A stretch of 20,588 nt of DNA from Candidatus Bipolaricaulota bacterium (GCA_030612175.1 JAUWOJ010000015.1:1-20588), one strand, 5' to 3'; shown: positions 1 to 8,576, counted from the stretch's first letter. The notes: a model not told the origin generated them from the letters alone. Made by a program: numbers and translations.

Positions 1-1
1 A

Positions 2-814
2 GACAGACATCATCTCTGTTCTTCAGTCCTAGGAAGTCGTGAGGTGATCAGGTGTGTAGCTCGCCGAGAGATCGATCGACAGTACCGTCTTTTCTATCAG
101 CCCAAGAACATGATTCTCGTTGTGTGTGGGGCGGTTGAGCATGGGAAAGTATTCGCAATGGCGAAGCAGTTGATTGATGGCTCGCCCACTGATGTTCCTA
201 TTACTGAGCGCGTAACTCCGCGGATGATGAGCGGACGTGCATTTCACGAGCGAAGTACTGGGCAGTCTCATATCTACTTAGGTTTTCCTGGAGTAGCCGC
301 CGCGGACGATAGCCGTTTTCCTATGGAGGTTGCAAATACAGTTCTTGGAGATGGAATGAGCTCGCGTCTGTTCCGCATTATTCGCGAGGAACTTGGGCTG
401 GCCTATTCCGTGTTCAGTGATGTTTCTTGCTACTCTGACGCCGGCACCTGGATCATCTATGCTGCTACTGCTCCAGAGACAGTAGCCGAGGTTGTAGGAG
501 TGATAAGAAGGGAAATCGATTGCTTGAATTCTGCAGGGATAGCAAGCGATGATGTTATGTTGGCTAAGAGAAAACTATGCGGAGGTTTAGTCTTAGGCTC
601 AGAAACAAACTACAATTCTATGCTCAGATTGGGATACGCCGCAGTGAGCGGCAAGGAGATACTTTCTGTAGATGAAGTGATTGCTCTCCTAGAAGCTGTC
701 TCAGAAAAGGATGCCTGGCGAGTCCTGAAGCAGCATATGCAAGAGGATTCTATGAACTTAGCAGTGATTGGCCCACGTACATCTGATGTTGTGGCAATCA
801 AAGATTTAGAATAA
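2..814 (+). CDS. M16 family (insulinase-like) zinc peptidase, 3' part only
   Basis: The reading frame is open from the window edge, so the gene starts upstream. The GTG at 44 is probably internal. About 270 codons of the C-terminal part are visible. They match the second half of M16B processing-peptidase-like proteins: an R..I..QYR.FY.PKNM segment ending the first domain, then the second-domain features QSHIYLGFPG, VANTVLGDGMSSRLF and REELGLAYSV. The zinc-binding HxxEH motif belongs to the N-terminal domain and is outside the window, so catalytic competence cannot be judged. Bacterial members degrade or process peptides, often with a partner subunit. coaD follows after only 12 bases, so the two are probably cotranscribed. 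Confidence 0.88.
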   Translation, partial: DRHHLCSSVLGSREVIRCVARREIDRQYRLFYQPKNMILVVCGAVEHGKVFAMAKQLIDGSPTDVPITERVTPRMMSGRAFHERSTGQSHIYLGFPGVAAADDSRFPMEVANTVLGDGMSSRLFRIIREELGLAYSVFSDVSCYSDAGTWIIYAATAPETVAEVVGVIRREIDCLNSAGIASDDVMLAKRKLCGGLVLGSETNYNSMLRLGYAAVSGKEILSVDEVIALLEAVSEKDAWRVLKQHMQEDSMNLAVIGPRTSDVVAIKDLE

Positions 815-826
815 AATCATTTTCAC

Positions 827-1330
827 ATGCCTTTATCTAATGCTATCTACCCAGGGAGTTTCGACCCGATTACCTATGGACATATTGATATTGTCCGGCG
901 GGCAACAAGGCTATTCGATGGTTTGGTAATTGGTGTAGTAGCTAACCCACGCAAGAAACCACTTTTCTCTGTGACCGAGCGGGTAAGGATTGCCGAGAAG
1001 GCGCTTGCTGAGTGCGACATCTGTGGAGTGAAGGTGATCGGGTACGATGGCCTATTGATCGATTGCGCCAAGTCTCACAATGTACATGCGATTGTGCGCG
1101 GTCTGCGCGCAAATTCGGATTTTGACTATGAGTTTCAGATGGCTCTTACAAACCGTGACCTGGATTCCGATATTGAAACAGTCTTCTTTATGACAGCTGG
1201 CTGCTACAGCTTTCTTTCTTCTTCCATCGTTAAGGAAGTGAAGCACTTTGGCGGAGAGATCAAGTCTTTTGTTCCTCAGTCAGTGGAACAAGCCCTCGCT
1301 CAGAAATTTGAGTCGCTGACAAGTAATTGA
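827..1330 (+). CDS. coaD: Phosphopantetheine adenylyltransferase
   Basis: CoaD transfers AMP from ATP to 4'-phosphopantetheine, giving dephospho-CoA, the fourth step of CoA synthesis, in the cytosol. The 167-residue length is normal. Family landmarks are the N-terminal YPGSFDPITYGH segment with the nucleotidyltransferase T/HxGH-type motif (about residues 8-18), RGLRANSDFDYEFQMA (about 90-105) and the C-terminal SSSIVKEVKHFGG segment. The ATG at 827 places the motif at the usual distance from the N-terminus. No clear Shine-Dalgarno precedes it, which fits reinitiation after the M16 gene that ends 12 bases upstream. Confidence 0.97.
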   Translation: MPLSNAIYPGSFDPITYGHIDIVRRATRLFDGLVIGVVANPRKKPLFSVTERVRIAEKALAECDICGVKVIGYDGLLIDCAKSHNVHAIVRGLRANSDFDYEFQMALTNRDLDSDIETVFFMTAGCYSFLSSSIVKEVKHFGGEIKSFVPQSVEQALAQKFESLTSN

Positions 1331-1410
1331 TGATCCTATTCTGAGGTGAGGGGTGCAATAAGAACCTCCTTCTGACACAAAGCGTTTTCTCTCGCCCGTT
1401 CATTTCACTC

Positions 1411-1480
1411 ACTCAAGACGCCAGGATCGCAGAGAAAAGCAGAAACAAGGGTTTAAAGGCAAAACGTTTGACCGCAGAGG
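1411..1480. repeat. Diverged direct repeat, copy 1
   Basis: This stretch shares an ordered series of words with 1569-1641: AGGATCGCA, AGAAA, an AGGGTT-like block, GGCAAA and ACCGC. The two copies differ by substitutions and small indels and start about 160 bases apart, which suggests an old duplication or two insertions of the same intergenic element. Confidence 0.55.
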
Positions 1481-1526
1481 AAACATCATAGTATGTTAAT
1501 TAAAAGCCTACGTTCATTTTCTGGGG

Positions 1527-1597
1527 TTCTTGGCGTTCCCTGCGTCTTTGCGAGAGGCCAAGCTTTTGTCTCGCCAAGGCGCAAGGATCGCAAAGAA
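1527..1597. repeat. Imperfect inverted repeat (hairpin 1)
   Basis: The left arm (1527-1556, CTTGGCG...CTTTGCGAGAG) is an imperfect reverse complement of the right arm (1569-1597, TCTCGCCAAGGCGCAAGG...CAAAGAA), with about 12 bases between them. Words of this type (CTTTGCGAGA, CTCTGCGGTTA) recur in intergenic regions of many bacterial genomes, as far as I recall. That is a memory of similar repeats, not a search. Confidence 0.5.
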
Positions 1598-1641
1598 AGG
1601 CAAGAATAGGGTTAAGAGCAAAGGCAACTTACCGCTAAAGA
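1569..1641. repeat. Diverged direct repeat, copy 2
   Basis: This is the second copy of the 1411-1480 unit and carries AAGGATCGCAAAGAAA, AGGGTTAA, AAGGCAA and ACCGC in the same order. Its first 29 bases also form the right arm of the inverted repeat at 1527-1597. Confidence 0.55.
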
Positions 1642-1643
1642 CA

Positions 1644-1762
1644 CTTAACCGCAGAGATCGCAGAGGAAGGCATTTTCTTTGTTTACATAGAAAACCATAA
1701 TATGATTGTAGAGAAGAAGAAAAGAGGGTTTCCTCTGCGTACTCTGTGACCTCCGCGGTTAG
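1644..1762. repeat. Imperfect inverted repeat (hairpin 2)
   Basis: The left arm (1644-1668, CTTAACCGCAGAG...CAGAGGAA) pairs imperfectly with the right arm (1729-1762, TTTCCTCTGCG...CCGCGGTTAGG) across an A/T-rich spacer of about 60 bases. The right arm has an extra GTGACCTCC-like insertion. It resembles a small palindromic intergenic element. No coding capacity is seen. Confidence 0.5.
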
Positions 1763-1866
1763 GCAGTTATCAAGAATCAGTTGTCAATCGTGGGTTCCTC
1801 CCATTTGGCCCCTTAACCCTCTCGCTTCTTCTTCTATCTCTGGGTTATCTTGCCTTAATCGTGGGG

Positions 1867-1889
1867 AGCTATAAGGATGTTCTATAGCT
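1867..1889. repeat. Short perfect inverted repeat upstream of the PiT gene
   Basis: AGCTATA (1867-1873) and TATAGCT (1883-1889) form a perfect 7-base inverted repeat with a 9-base loop. The same AGCTATA recurs at 1951-1957, overlapping the predicted -10 of the phosphate transporter promoter. The arrangement could be a regulator site. The function is inferred only. Confidence 0.35.
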
Positions 1890-1931
1890 GGGTATCCTGA
1901 TAGCACAAAGCCAACAATAAACCACTGCTGC

Positions 1932-1961
1932 TTGAAATGTGGCTATTTGTAGCTATAGACT
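1932..1961 (+). promoter_or_regulatory. Candidate sigma-70-type promoter for the PiT gene
   Basis: TTGAAA (1932-1937) is followed by TAGACT (1956-1961) at 18 bases, or by TATAGA (1954-1959) at 16. Transcription would start near 1967, leaving a leader of about 33 bases before the ATG at 2000. Confidence 0.45.
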
Positions 1962-1999
1962 ATGGGCTCAAATAATGAAAGGTTGGGTAGAGTGATAGT

Positions 2000-2935
2000 A
2001 TGTGGACATTACTTGCAGGTGGAGTTATGGGTTGGGGGCTGGGCGCAAACGATGCGGCCAATTTGTTTGGTCCAGCGGTTGAAAGCAGGGCGCTAAGATT
2101 CTGGACAGCAGCGGGCCTGGCTTCTTTTTTTGTCATCCTTGGCGCCATCTTTAGCGGCACCCGCGGCTTTGACACTTATGGAGCAATCAGTACACAAACC
2201 TTGATATCGAGTTTCATCATTATGCTTGCTGCCGGGGGCACAGTTGTCGTGATGACCCTCTTGGGACTTCCTATCTCATGCACACAGGCAACAGTAGGGG
2301 CTATCATTGGGGGAAGCCTGCTTAGAGAAGGGGTTGATCTTCAACCACTCATAAAGATATTCATCTCATGGATTCTTACTCCGGTTGGAGGTCTAATCGC
2401 CGCCTATATTCCTTACAAACTTGCCTCTCTCTATCCAACAACTGCGCTTGGCCGCTTTTCTACACATGATCGCTTGATTCGTTGGGGGCTTACTCTTGCT
2501 ACTTGTTACGGCGCATATTCTCTGGGGGCAAACAATATAGCTAATGTAACGGGTGTTTTCGTGACTGCTGGCGTTACTACAGAGTTTACCGCCGCGCTGA
2601 TTGGATCTATGGCGATTGCAGTAGGGATTCTTACATTCAGCAGGAACGTGATGCGCACTGTGGGAAGCCGTATCGTCCCGCTGGATCCATTTGCTTCGCT
2701 AGTTGTAGTCTTGGCACAGGCAATTACTCTAAATGTGTATGCGGTGATAGGGGTTCCTGTTTCTGCTTCCCAGGCTGTGGTGGGCGCGGTGGTGGGAATC
2801 GGTCTTGTGAAAGGAACGCGGACAATCAATACTCGTGTTCTTGTGCGGGTTTTGTTTGGATGGCTTGGCACCCCGGCAATTTCCTGCGCCCTCTGTATGG
2901 TGCTTGGGTTGCTCGTAGCAGCTATTGCGAAATGA
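2000..2935 (+). CDS. pit: PiT-family inorganic phosphate transporter
   Basis: This integral membrane carrier imports inorganic phosphate with a coupling cation (H+ or Na+ across the family). The 311-residue protein is almost entirely hydrophobic helices and has the internal duplication typical of PiT. The first signature, GANDAANLFG, is at residues 15-24. The second-repeat signature reads GANNIAN at 176-182, with Asn where the classical motif has Asp, a variant I recall from archaeal-type members. Length is near the short end of the family. An in-frame stop at 1988-1990 makes the ATG at 2000 the only good start. Shine-Dalgarno complementarity is weak. No PhoU-like partner gene is adjacent. 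It converges with ppdK, 57 bases away. Confidence 0.9.
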   Translation: MWTLLAGGVMGWGLGANDAANLFGPAVESRALRFWTAAGLASFFVILGAIFSGTRGFDTYGAISTQTLISSFIIMLAAGGTVVVMTLLGLPISCTQATVGAIIGGSLLREGVDLQPLIKIFISWILTPVGGLIAAYIPYKLASLYPTTALGRFSTHDRLIRWGLTLATCYGAYSLGANNIANVTGVFVTAGVTTEFTAALIGSMAIAVGILTFSRNVMRTVGSRIVPLDPFASLVVVLAQAITLNVYAVIGVPVSASQAVVGAVVGIGLVKGTRTINTRVLVRVLFGWLGTPAISCALCMVLGLLVAAIAK

Positions 2936-2992
2936 ACAAGACCGGGAGGAGCCCCGGCCCGGATCATTTCAAGCTGGTGTTATTCTCTTGTG

Positions 2993-5644
2993 TTATTTCT
3001 CAAGCACCGCGTGCGCTGCCGCAAGGCGAGCAATCGGAACGCGGTAAGGACTACAGCTTACGTAATCTAGTCCAATCCTGTGGCAAAACTTGATGGAAGA
3101 CGGTTCTCCTCCGTGCTCTCCACATATTCCAAGCTCGATATCAGGACGTGTCTTTCTGCCGAGCTTACATGCCATTTCTACCAGCTTTCCTATTCCATTC
3201 TGGTCGAGGACTTGGAACGGATCGTGCGCGTAGATCCCCTTTGCAACGTAGTCCTTCAGGAAACTGCCGGCGTCGTCGCGCGAGAATCCACACCCCATCT
3301 GAGTGAGATCATTTGTGCCAAAGCTGAAGAACTCCGCTTCCTGCGCGATTTCGTCAGCGGTGATCGCCGCTCGTGGAACCTCAATCATTGTTCCAATCAT
3401 GTAAGGGATGTCTTTCTTACTTAATCCTTTTTCAGCCAACACATCCGTTGCGATGTGTTCGATTAGCTTACGTTGTAGGATAAGCTCTTTTGTGCTTCCA
3501 ACGAGTGGTACCATGATCTCAGGAAGTACAGCAACGCCTTCCGCGTGAACATTGCACGCTGCCTCCATAATTGCTCGTACCTGCATCTCTGAGATTTCAG
3601 GATAAGTGATCCCGAGCCGGCAACCGCGATGGCCGAGCATCGGATTGAATTCATGGAGAGCATCGACTTTTTCCCGTACTTGTTCGACCGATACTCCTAA
3701 CACACGTGCGACCTCGCGCTGCCCTTCCTCGTCGTGAGGGAGAAACTCGTGCAACGGAGGGTCGAGGAAACGGATTGTCACGGGGCGTTCCTGCATTACG
3801 CGGAACAGTCCCTCAAAGTCACTTCTCTGCATGGGAAGAAGTTTGTTTAGCGCTTCTCTGCGGCCGATTTCATCATCGGCAAGGATCATCTCTCGTACGG
3901 CGACGATTCTTGCTTCTTCAAAGAACATGTGCTCTGTGCGACAGAGGCCGATTCCCTCTGCTCCAAACTTGACTGCTATTGCGGCATCCTGTGGAGTATC
4001 AGCATTGGCACGCACACCCAAGTGGCGGATCTCATCAGCCCATGAAAGGAGAGTCTCGAAGTCCCCAGATACCTCCGGCGTAATTGTTGGAATCTCTCCA
4101 AGGTAGACAGCTCCAGTTGACCCATTCAAACTGATCGGGACTCCTCTATTTATAGTATGTCCACCAACAGAGATGGTCGCCGCGTTGTAGTCAATTGTTA
4201 TCTCACCAGCGCCAGCAACACAACACTTGCCCATTCCACGCGCCACTACCGCTGCATGGCTGGTCATACCTCCGCGGGCGGTGAGGATCCCTTCAGCTAC
4301 ATGCATTCCACTGATATCCTCCGGCGATGTTTCAACTCGTACGAGAATAACTTTCTCCCCTTCTTGTACGGCTTTTTCCGCTTCTTCTGCGGAAAAGACG
4401 ACCGCTCCAGTCGCCGCGCCAGGGCTTGCGGGGAGGCCTTTGGTTAGTTGTGTGGCTTTCTGTTCCTCTTGTGGATCAAAGGTAGGGTGAAGGAGCTGGT
4501 CGATATGCTTAGGGGTGACTCTAAGCAGCGCCTCCTCTTTGCCTATTGTTCCGTCACGCGCCATCTCTACTGCCATACGGACCGCGGCAGCGGCAGTTCG
4601 CTTTCCGGCGCGGGTCTGCAGCATATACAAGTTACCGTCCTGAATGGTGAACTCAACATCCTGCATGTCGTGATAGTGATCTTCCAGTTTCTCGCGAATA
4701 TCTGTGAGTTCGCTGTATGCCTTGGGGAAAACATTCCTTAGAGTCTCTATTGGCTGAGGGGTACGAATTCCGGCGACAACGTCTTCTCCTTGAGCGTTCA
4801 GTAGGTATTCGCCGTAGAATATGTTTTCCCCGGTTGCCGGATTACGCGTAAATGCTACCCCGGTTCCACATCCTTCTCCCATGTTTCCGAACACCATTGC
4901 TTGTACGTTTACGGCGGTTCCGATCAGTCCATGGATCTCGTTGATCTCTCGATACTTGACTGCACGAGGATTATTCCATGATTTGAACACCGCGGTGATT
5001 GCTCCCCATAGTTGTTTGACTGGATCTTGCGGGAACTCTACCTGGAGTTGTTCTTTGATCGCGGCCTTGAAGAGTGCGACAAGCTCTTTTAGGTCAGATA
5101 CATCAAGCTCGGTGTCAAGCTTGACGCCTTTCCTTGCCTTCAGTGTGTCAAGGAGCTTCTCGAATGGATCCATATCTGTTTCACTCTGTGGTCTTAAACC
5201 TAATACTACATCTCCATACATCTGCACAAGCCGACGGTAGGAATCGTATGCGAATCTCTCGTTTCCGGCCTTGGCGATGAGCCCTTTCGCTGTCTCATCA
5301 GTTAAGCCAAGGTTAAGAACAGTATCCATCATCCCAGGCATGGAAACCGCGGCTCCGGAGCGAACCGACACGAGTAAAGGATTAGACGGATCTCCAAACC
5401 TTTTTCCAGTTGCCTTCTCAAGCCTACACAGGTTCTCCTTGAGCTCCTCGCCCAGGCTATCGGGATAGGAGCCATCATGCTCATCGTAATAACGACAGAC
5501 TTCGGTAGACAGAGTGAACCCCGGCGGGACAGGGATCCCTAGCCCTGCCATCTCGGCGAGGTTCGCGCCCTTACCTCCGAGAAGTTCCTTCATCGAGGAA
5601 TTCCCTTCGCTCTCTCCTTTGCTGAAAAAAAAGATGTGTTTCAT
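2993..5644 (-). CDS. ppdK: Pyruvate, phosphate dikinase
   Basis: PpdK reversibly converts pyruvate, ATP and phosphate to PEP, AMP and pyrophosphate in the cytosol. It serves gluconeogenesis, or PPi-linked glycolysis in anaerobes. The 883 residues match the family. Domains in order are the ATP-grasp nucleotide-binding region (GGKGANLAEM, PPGFTLS), the phosphohistidine domain (GGMTSHAAVVARG, His about 463) and the C-terminal TIM-barrel PEP/pyruvate domain (GLCRTEHMFF, NPMLGHRGCRLG, FGTNDLTQM, ICGEHGGEP with the catalytic Cys about 841). The loop after FGTNDLTQM reads GCGFSRDD where TFGFSRDD is common. I chose the ATG at 5644 because GGAGG lies about ten bases upstream. An in-frame start at 5671 would add nine residues without support. 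Its gap from ftsY is 180 bases and I see no convincing promoter there. Confidence 0.97.
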   Translation of the reverse strand: MKHIFFFSKGESEGNSSMKELLGGKGANLAEMAGLGIPVPPGFTLSTEVCRYYDEHDGSYPDSLGEELKENLCRLEKATGKRFGDPSNPLLVSVRSGAAVSMPGMMDTVLNLGLTDETAKGLIAKAGNERFAYDSYRRLVQMYGDVVLGLRPQSETDMDPFEKLLDTLKARKGVKLDTELDVSDLKELVALFKAAIKEQLQVEFPQDPVKQLWGAITAVFKSWNNPRAVKYREINEIHGLIGTAVNVQAMVFGNMGEGCGTGVAFTRNPATGENIFYGEYLLNAQGEDVVAGIRTPQPIETLRNVFPKAYSELTDIREKLEDHYHDMQDVEFTIQDGNLYMLQTRAGKRTAAAAVRMAVEMARDGTIGKEEALLRVTPKHIDQLLHPTFDPQEEQKATQLTKGLPASPGAATGAVVFSAEEAEKAVQEGEKVILVRVETSPEDISGMHVAEGILTARGGMTSHAAVVARGMGKCCVAGAGEITIDYNAATISVGGHTINRGVPISLNGSTGAVYLGEIPTITPEVSGDFETLLSWADEIRHLGVRANADTPQDAAIAVKFGAEGIGLCRTEHMFFEEARIVAVREMILADDEIGRREALNKLLPMQRSDFEGLFRVMQERPVTIRFLDPPLHEFLPHDEEGQREVARVLGVSVEQVREKVDALHEFNPMLGHRGCRLGITYPEISEMQVRAIMEAACNVHAEGVAVLPEIMVPLVGSTKELILQRKLIEHIATDVLAEKGLSKKDIPYMIGTMIEVPRAAITADEIAQEAEFFSFGTNDLTQMGCGFSRDDAGSFLKDYVAKGIYAHDPFQVLDQNGIGKLVEMACKLGRKTRPDIELGICGEHGGEPSSIKFCHRIGLDYVSCSPYRVPIARLAAAHAVLEK

Positions 5645-5824
5645 TGAGCTGTACCTCCATAAGTTTGTCAATTGTCTAATAATCCATGAAGCGCACCCTT
5701 GTTCTTACCGGAATATGCGGAAACTGCATGAAAGACTAACGCATGTTGTCGTTTAGTGTTTCACTTGAATAGGTCATCAACTCCTTCACGGTCTGTACGC
5801 ATCGCTGTCGGGGGGTCGGGTTGT

Positions 5825-6742
5825 TTACGCGGAGAAGAGAGCATCCACGAACTGATCGGCCACAAACTCATGTAAATCATCCTTACTTTCCCCCACTCCA
5901 ATGTACATAATTGGAAGAGCCAGCTGTTTCTGGATAGTGAGTATTGCTCCTCCTTTGGATGTTCCATCTAGCTTTGTGAGAACTACTCCGGTAAGATCAA
6001 TTGCTGTGTGGAAAGAAGCCGCTTGGCAGATTCCATTTTGACCGGTAGTAGCATCGAGAATTAGAAGTCGTTCATCGGGCTTGCGGCCAAGCCTTTTCAC
6101 GATGGTTCGGTTGATCTTTTGTAGCTCTTCCATCAAGTTGTGCTTGGTGTGTAGGCGGCCAGCCGTATCGATGAATAACACTCCTCCGCGGCGGCAAGCA
6201 TGTTCAACTGCGTCGAACACAACGGCTGATGGATCAGCTCCGATACGGTGTTTTATCATGTCTGCATCTACTCGGTTCGCCCAAATATTGAGCTGGTCGA
6301 TCGCGCCTGCACGGAATGTATCAGCAGCCGCGAACGTGATTGGCATGGCGGGATCATGTTCTCGCAGACGTGCAGCCAGCTTGGCTATTGTGGTCGTTTT
6401 TCCTGAGCCGTTTACTCCAGCGACAAGGATCACCGTTGGCTGGGAGTCATTGCGTAATGAAAGTGATCGTTCATGACCAGACAGCCGGGTCTTGATCCCC
6501 TCTTTAAGTATGGCAAGCACCTCTTCCCTGTCTATGCGTCCAGTTTTTCTGTAGCTGGAGAGCTCATCAACCAGCTCTGTGGCGACAGGGGCGCTGACGT
6601 CAGCGGAGATAAGAATCTCCTCAATCTTCTCTAGTTCCTCATGATCCAGCGTTCCTCTTTGCCCGAGTACCTGAGTGATGGAGGCAGTAAGTTGAGTTCG
6701 AGTCCGCTCTAGTCCATTCCTCAACCGATCTGCCCAGGCCAT
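5825..6742 (-). CDS. ftsY: Signal recognition particle receptor FtsY (SRP GTPase)
   Basis: FtsY docks SRP-ribosome complexes at the inner membrane and, with Ffh, hydrolyses GTP to hand nascent membrane proteins to the Sec translocon. At 305 residues it is essentially a bare NG domain: an N helical bundle (residues 1-100) and a G domain with GVNGSGKTTT (about 109-118), AADTFRAGA, DTAGR, TKLDG and the C-terminal GVGESKDDL. The long acidic A domain of E. coli FtsY is absent. The start is taken as the ATG at 6742, overlapping the argS stop as TGATG, with GAGGAG five bases upstream. A GTG one codon earlier (6745) is possible. Confidence 0.97.
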   Translation of the reverse strand: MAWADRLRNGLERTRTQLTASITQVLGQRGTLDHEELEKIEEILISADVSAPVATELVDELSSYRKTGRIDREEVLAILKEGIKTRLSGHERSLSLRNDSQPTVILVAGVNGSGKTTTIAKLAARLREHDPAMPITFAAADTFRAGAIDQLNIWANRVDADMIKHRIGADPSAVVFDAVEHACRRGGVLFIDTAGRLHTKHNLMEELQKINRTIVKRLGRKPDERLLILDATTGQNGICQAASFHTAIDLTGVVLTKLDGTSKGGAILTIQKQLALPIMYIGVGESKDDLHEFVADQFVDALFSA

Positions 6743-8397
6743 CACATCTCCTCAGGGATGGACAGTCCAAGAAGTTGCAGGCTACGGTGAAGCACAATCT
6801 GCACCCCACGCAGGAGAGCTAGGCGGGCAGTGGTTAGACGTTCCTGGTCGCCAAGAACGCGGTAGGAATCATAGTAGGCATGAAAAGCGCGGGCGAGCGT
6901 CAATGCGTAGTCTGTAACTAGATGTGGCGAGAACTCGAATGCTGCCTGCTGTAGCATCTCCGGGAATCGGTCTAGCTGCTTGATAAGATCGAGCTCCTCT
7001 CTTTTCTCTAGTGGTCTGAGATCTACTTGTGGCGACAAGGCGGGTGAGCCGACCCTGCGAAAAATGGAAGCAATACGCGTATGAGCGTATTGAATGTAGT
7101 AGAGCGGATTGTCAAGGGATTGTGTACGCGCTAGATCGATATCGAATTCTAGATGGCTTGTTGGTTTGCGCGCAACCATGAAATAGCGGACCACGTCGCG
7201 CCCTAGCTCGTTCAGCAGATCGTTCAGCAGAATGAATTTTCCGGCACGCGTAGACATCCTGGTGATCTTCTCATGTTCCTTGATACTCACGAATTGATGT
7301 ACAGCATAATCTAGAAAGTCCTCCGGATAACCAAGTATGCGCATTGCCGCTCGCATGCAAGATTGTTCCACTTGATGATCCGCTCCCTGTACGTTGATCA
7401 CATGGACAAACCCTCGTCGATGTTTGTTGATATGATAAGCAATATCAACCATGAGATAGGTTGGACGACCATCGCTGCGCATGAGAACAGAATCCTTAAC
7501 TCCATGGTTCTCTTTAGTCTTGAGCCAGATTGCGCCCTCACGTTCGTAGATGCCACCGCATGCCTTCAATGCCTCCAGTGCCGCGGTTACTTCTCCGCTG
7601 TGATGTAGCGTTTGTTCGCTGAACCAAGAGTCAAATTTCACACCAAGTAGATCGAGGTCATTCTTGATCATTGAGCTGATTCGTGAGATTGCCTCTTGTT
7701 TGAATCGATTACTGGTCTGCTCATCAAAATCTGCAAGAGAAGGACCGGGTTCTTCTACAAGTTGACGCGCAATGTCGACAATGTATTCTCCCTGGTATCC
7801 CTGCTCAGGGATGCTAGTCGTATCTCCGAATTCTTGTCTATAACGTGCCCATAGCGATTGTGCCAACAGGTCAATTTGATGACCTTCATCATTGAAGTAG
7901 TATTCACGGGATACCTTATAGCCAAGGGTTGTGTATAGAGAGGCAAGCACGTCGCCCAGAACTGCCTGGCGACCGTGCCCTACTGTAAGTGGGCCAGTAG
8001 GATTTGAGCTGACAAACTCAACCTGTACTGGTTTCTCCTGTCCAGTAGTTGAATACCCAAAGCGATCACCCATCTCTAAGATCTCCCGCAGCGCGGAGTG
8101 AATCAATGAAGGAGCTAAGAAAACATTGACAAACCCTGGCCCAGCGATTTCTACCTGTGAGTAGAGCTCCGCTGTGATATCTGTGCTCAGCGCATTGGCG
8201 AATTCTGTTGCCAATTCGTGAGCGGAAAGGGTAGTATTCTTTGCCTCGGCTAGCGCAATGCCTGAGGAAAAATCGCCGAATTCTGGCCGAGAGGATCGTT
8301 CTACTTCTACCAGCGCAATCCTTTTGTTTATCCTCTCATCATCCTCAAGTTTGCGCCATGCCCTGGCAAATGAACGCTTAACTAGTGTTTTTAGCAT
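6742..8397 (-). CDS. argS: Arginyl-tRNA synthetase
   Basis: ArgS is the class I synthetase that charges tRNA-Arg with arginine in the cytosol. The 551-residue length is standard. It has the N-terminal Add1-type tRNA-binding domain, the catalytic core with SSNPTGPLTVGHGRQA (the HIGH motif as VGHG at 139-142), YFNDEGHQI, and an MSTR sequence near residue 380 in the KMSKS-loop position. A DALR-type anticodon-binding domain forms the C-terminus. The ATG at 8397 gives the expected N-terminus although no strong ribosome site precedes it. It is the first gene of an argS-ftsY pair, with a leader of about 100 bases from the promoter at 8507-8535. Confidence 0.98.
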   Translation of the reverse strand: MLKTLVKRSFARAWRKLEDDERINKRIALVEVERSSRPEFGDFSSGIALAEAKNTTLSAHELATEFANALSTDITAELYSQVEIAGPGFVNVFLAPSLIHSALREILEMGDRFGYSTTGQEKPVQVEFVSSNPTGPLTVGHGRQAVLGDVLASLYTTLGYKVSREYYFNDEGHQIDLLAQSLWARYRQEFGDTTSIPEQGYQGEYIVDIARQLVEEPGPSLADFDEQTSNRFKQEAISRISSMIKNDLDLLGVKFDSWFSEQTLHHSGEVTAALEALKACGGIYEREGAIWLKTKENHGVKDSVLMRSDGRPTYLMVDIAYHINKHRRGFVHVINVQGADHQVEQSCMRAAMRILGYPEDFLDYAVHQFVSIKEHEKITRMSTRAGKFILLNDLLNELGRDVVRYFMVARKPTSHLEFDIDLARTQSLDNPLYYIQYAHTRIASIFRRVGSPALSPQVDLRPLEKREELDLIKQLDRFPEMLQQAAFEFSPHLVTDYALTLARAFHAYYDSYRVLGDQERLTTARLALLRGVQIVLHRSLQLLGLSIPEEM

Positions 8398-8506
8398 GAT
8401 ATTGTAGTTTAGTGATCTGATTACTTCTCGATGATAGACCGCATCCCTGTTTTATCCCTTACTCCTATTGCGTTTCTCTACGATGTTGTCTGATCTCTTA
8501 ATGGCA

Positions 8507-8535
8507 AGTATAGCAGGGACATCTCGCACTGTCAA
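8507..8535 (-). promoter_or_regulatory. Near-consensus sigma-70-type promoter for argS-ftsY
   Basis: On the minus strand TTGACA (plus 8530-8535) is followed after exactly 17 bases by TATACT (plus 8507-8512), one mismatch from the full consensus. Transcription would begin near 8500, about 100 bases before the argS ATG. No T-box core sequence was seen in that leader. Confidence 0.75.
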
Positions 8536-8540
8536 AACAG

Positions 8541-8569
8541 TTGTTTCAAGCCGTGACAGAACTTAGTAT
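8541..8569 (+). promoter_or_regulatory. Candidate promoter for the divergent membrane-protein gene
   Basis: TTGTTT (8541-8546) and TAGTAT (8564-8569) are separated by 17 bases, with a TATATAT run overlapping the -10. The predicted start of transcription falls next to the ATG at 8577, so the message could be leaderless. No ribosome site is visible before that ATG. Confidence 0.35.
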
Positions 8570-8576
8570 ATATGAC

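Larger units (their letters stand above)
1331..1999. other. Non-coding interval with repeats and a probable promoter
   Basis: I see no credible gene in these 669 bases. The first two thirds (about 1380-1765) consist of diverged copies of short G/C-rich words such as CCGCAGAG, GGATCGCA and CTTTGCG, arranged as direct and inverted repeats that are listed separately. The last third holds an AGCTATA/TATAGCT inverted repeat and a promoter-like sequence for the phosphate transporter gene. No tRNA or other RNA gene was recognised. Confidence 0.7.

Noticed and set aside
1411..1765. Repeats as a possible CRISPR array
   Set aside because: The repeats are diverged, of unequal length and partly inverted, with irregular spacing and no cas genes nearby.
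2942..2957. CCGGG...CCCGG stem between the PiT and ppdK genes as a shared terminator
   Set aside because: The stem has only five base pairs and no T run on either strand. Termination between these convergent genes is likely but not demonstrable here.
2506..2967. Long minus-strand open frame opposite the PiT gene
   Set aside because: It lies wholly antisense to a well-supported transporter gene, has no recognisable protein features and no ribosome site.
3831..4490. Plus-strand open frames inside ppdK
   Set aside because: They are antisense shadows of a highly conserved gene, with no family resemblance.
5736..5777. A 13-codon minus-strand micro-ORF between ftsY and ppdK with AAGGAG before its ATG
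   Set aside because: The spacing is only three bases and there is no regulatory codon pattern, so it is no better than chance.
8398..8500. T-box or other tRNA-sensing leader upstream of argS
   Set aside because: The leader is only about 100 bases and no T-box core or specifier-loop structure could be found.
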